DNA of 64,000 nt, taken from assembly GCA_030068145.1 (NCBI GenBank), contig JAPJBO010000348.1, forward strand, positions 62,001 to 126,000. The letters run 5' to 3'. The notes beneath the pieces are model-generated. The model saw only the letters and a program-made list of their open reading frames with translations. It did no database searches and had not been told where the DNA came from. Positions within the stretch are counted from its first letter, which is position 1. Every line of letters begins with the position of its first letter. The position numbers were made by a program, and so were the translations under genes. The DNA is from Diplonema papillatum. Lineage: Eukaryota > Euglenozoa > Diplonemea > Diplonemida > Diplonemidae. Below, piece after piece: positions 63,931 through 64,000 of the stretch.

Positions 63931-64000
63931 TGCGCGGAGAGCATGAGTTCTGCTGACGAAAATTGCAAACCAGAATGAAGATACATCTTCGTTGTCTCGG

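Noticed and set aside
62550-63956. Overlapping short frames in the satellite
   Set aside because: Identical peptides recur only because the DNA is a tandem repeat.
1-64000. tRNA genes, CRISPR arrays, bacterial operons
   Set aside because: No cloverleaf with convincing A and B boxes was found, and the repeats have no spacer structure; the window is eukaryotic.

Overview
The window is nuclear DNA of a unicellular eukaryote. Coding exons are GC-rich (strong G/C preference at third positions), the spacers are less so, and cis introns of about 0.12 to 1.0 kb with GT..AG ends interrupt several genes. Every host gene I can support lies on the + strand; the only long minus-strand reading frame belongs to a LINE. 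That one-way order, a surface-type beta-1,3-glycosyltransferase with KGDDD and EDVMVG motifs, and a kinetoplastid-looking CCCH protein make a euglenozoan (perhaps a diplonemid) my best guess. This is inference; no lineage marker settles it.

Layout. 0-10 kb: the 3' end of a gene entering from the left, a two-exon GT31/GT67-like glycosyltransferase, a small unknown helical protein, and a protein of two fused Rab32-like GTPase domains. 12.5-20.5 kb: a four-exon coiled-coil protein (about 1083 aa) and a TMEM260/DUF2723-type O-mannosyltransferase. 21.9-23.7 kb: a 5'-truncated LINE. 25.8-31.7 kb: a UFSP2-like UFM1 protease, then a three-exon DNA polymerase delta subunit 3 (POLD3/Cdc27) homologue preceded by a decayed copy of part of its first exon. 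33.8-41 kb: a secreted Cys-rich protein, two tandem TDP2-like phosphodiesterases and a CCCH zinc-finger protein. 44.5-51.6 kb: a DUF3592-like membrane protein, MTFP1, and a signal-anchored protein with an ADP-ribosyltransferase-like region. 52-64 kb: repeat-rich DNA with AT-rich and GT-rich minisatellites, an open 1838-codon LINE polyprotein (OTU protease, AP endonuclease, reverse transcriptase, Cys/His cluster), an orphan WD40 exon, and a higher-order satellite of about 265 bp made of three related monomers.

The spacers hold several small inverted-repeat elements with target duplications, dispersed repeats, and at least four short decayed pieces of cytoplasmic rRNA genes (one SSU 3' end, three LSU). 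Three genes (coiled-coil, POLD3-like, DUF3592-like) each have a degenerate partial copy of themselves next door, so local partial duplication followed by decay looks like a habit of this genome.

The host genes do not form one pathway. They cover secretory glycosylation, vesicle traffic, UFMylation, replication and repair, and mitochondrial fission, as expected for ordinary eukaryotic gene order. All calls were made by eye; no database search was run.
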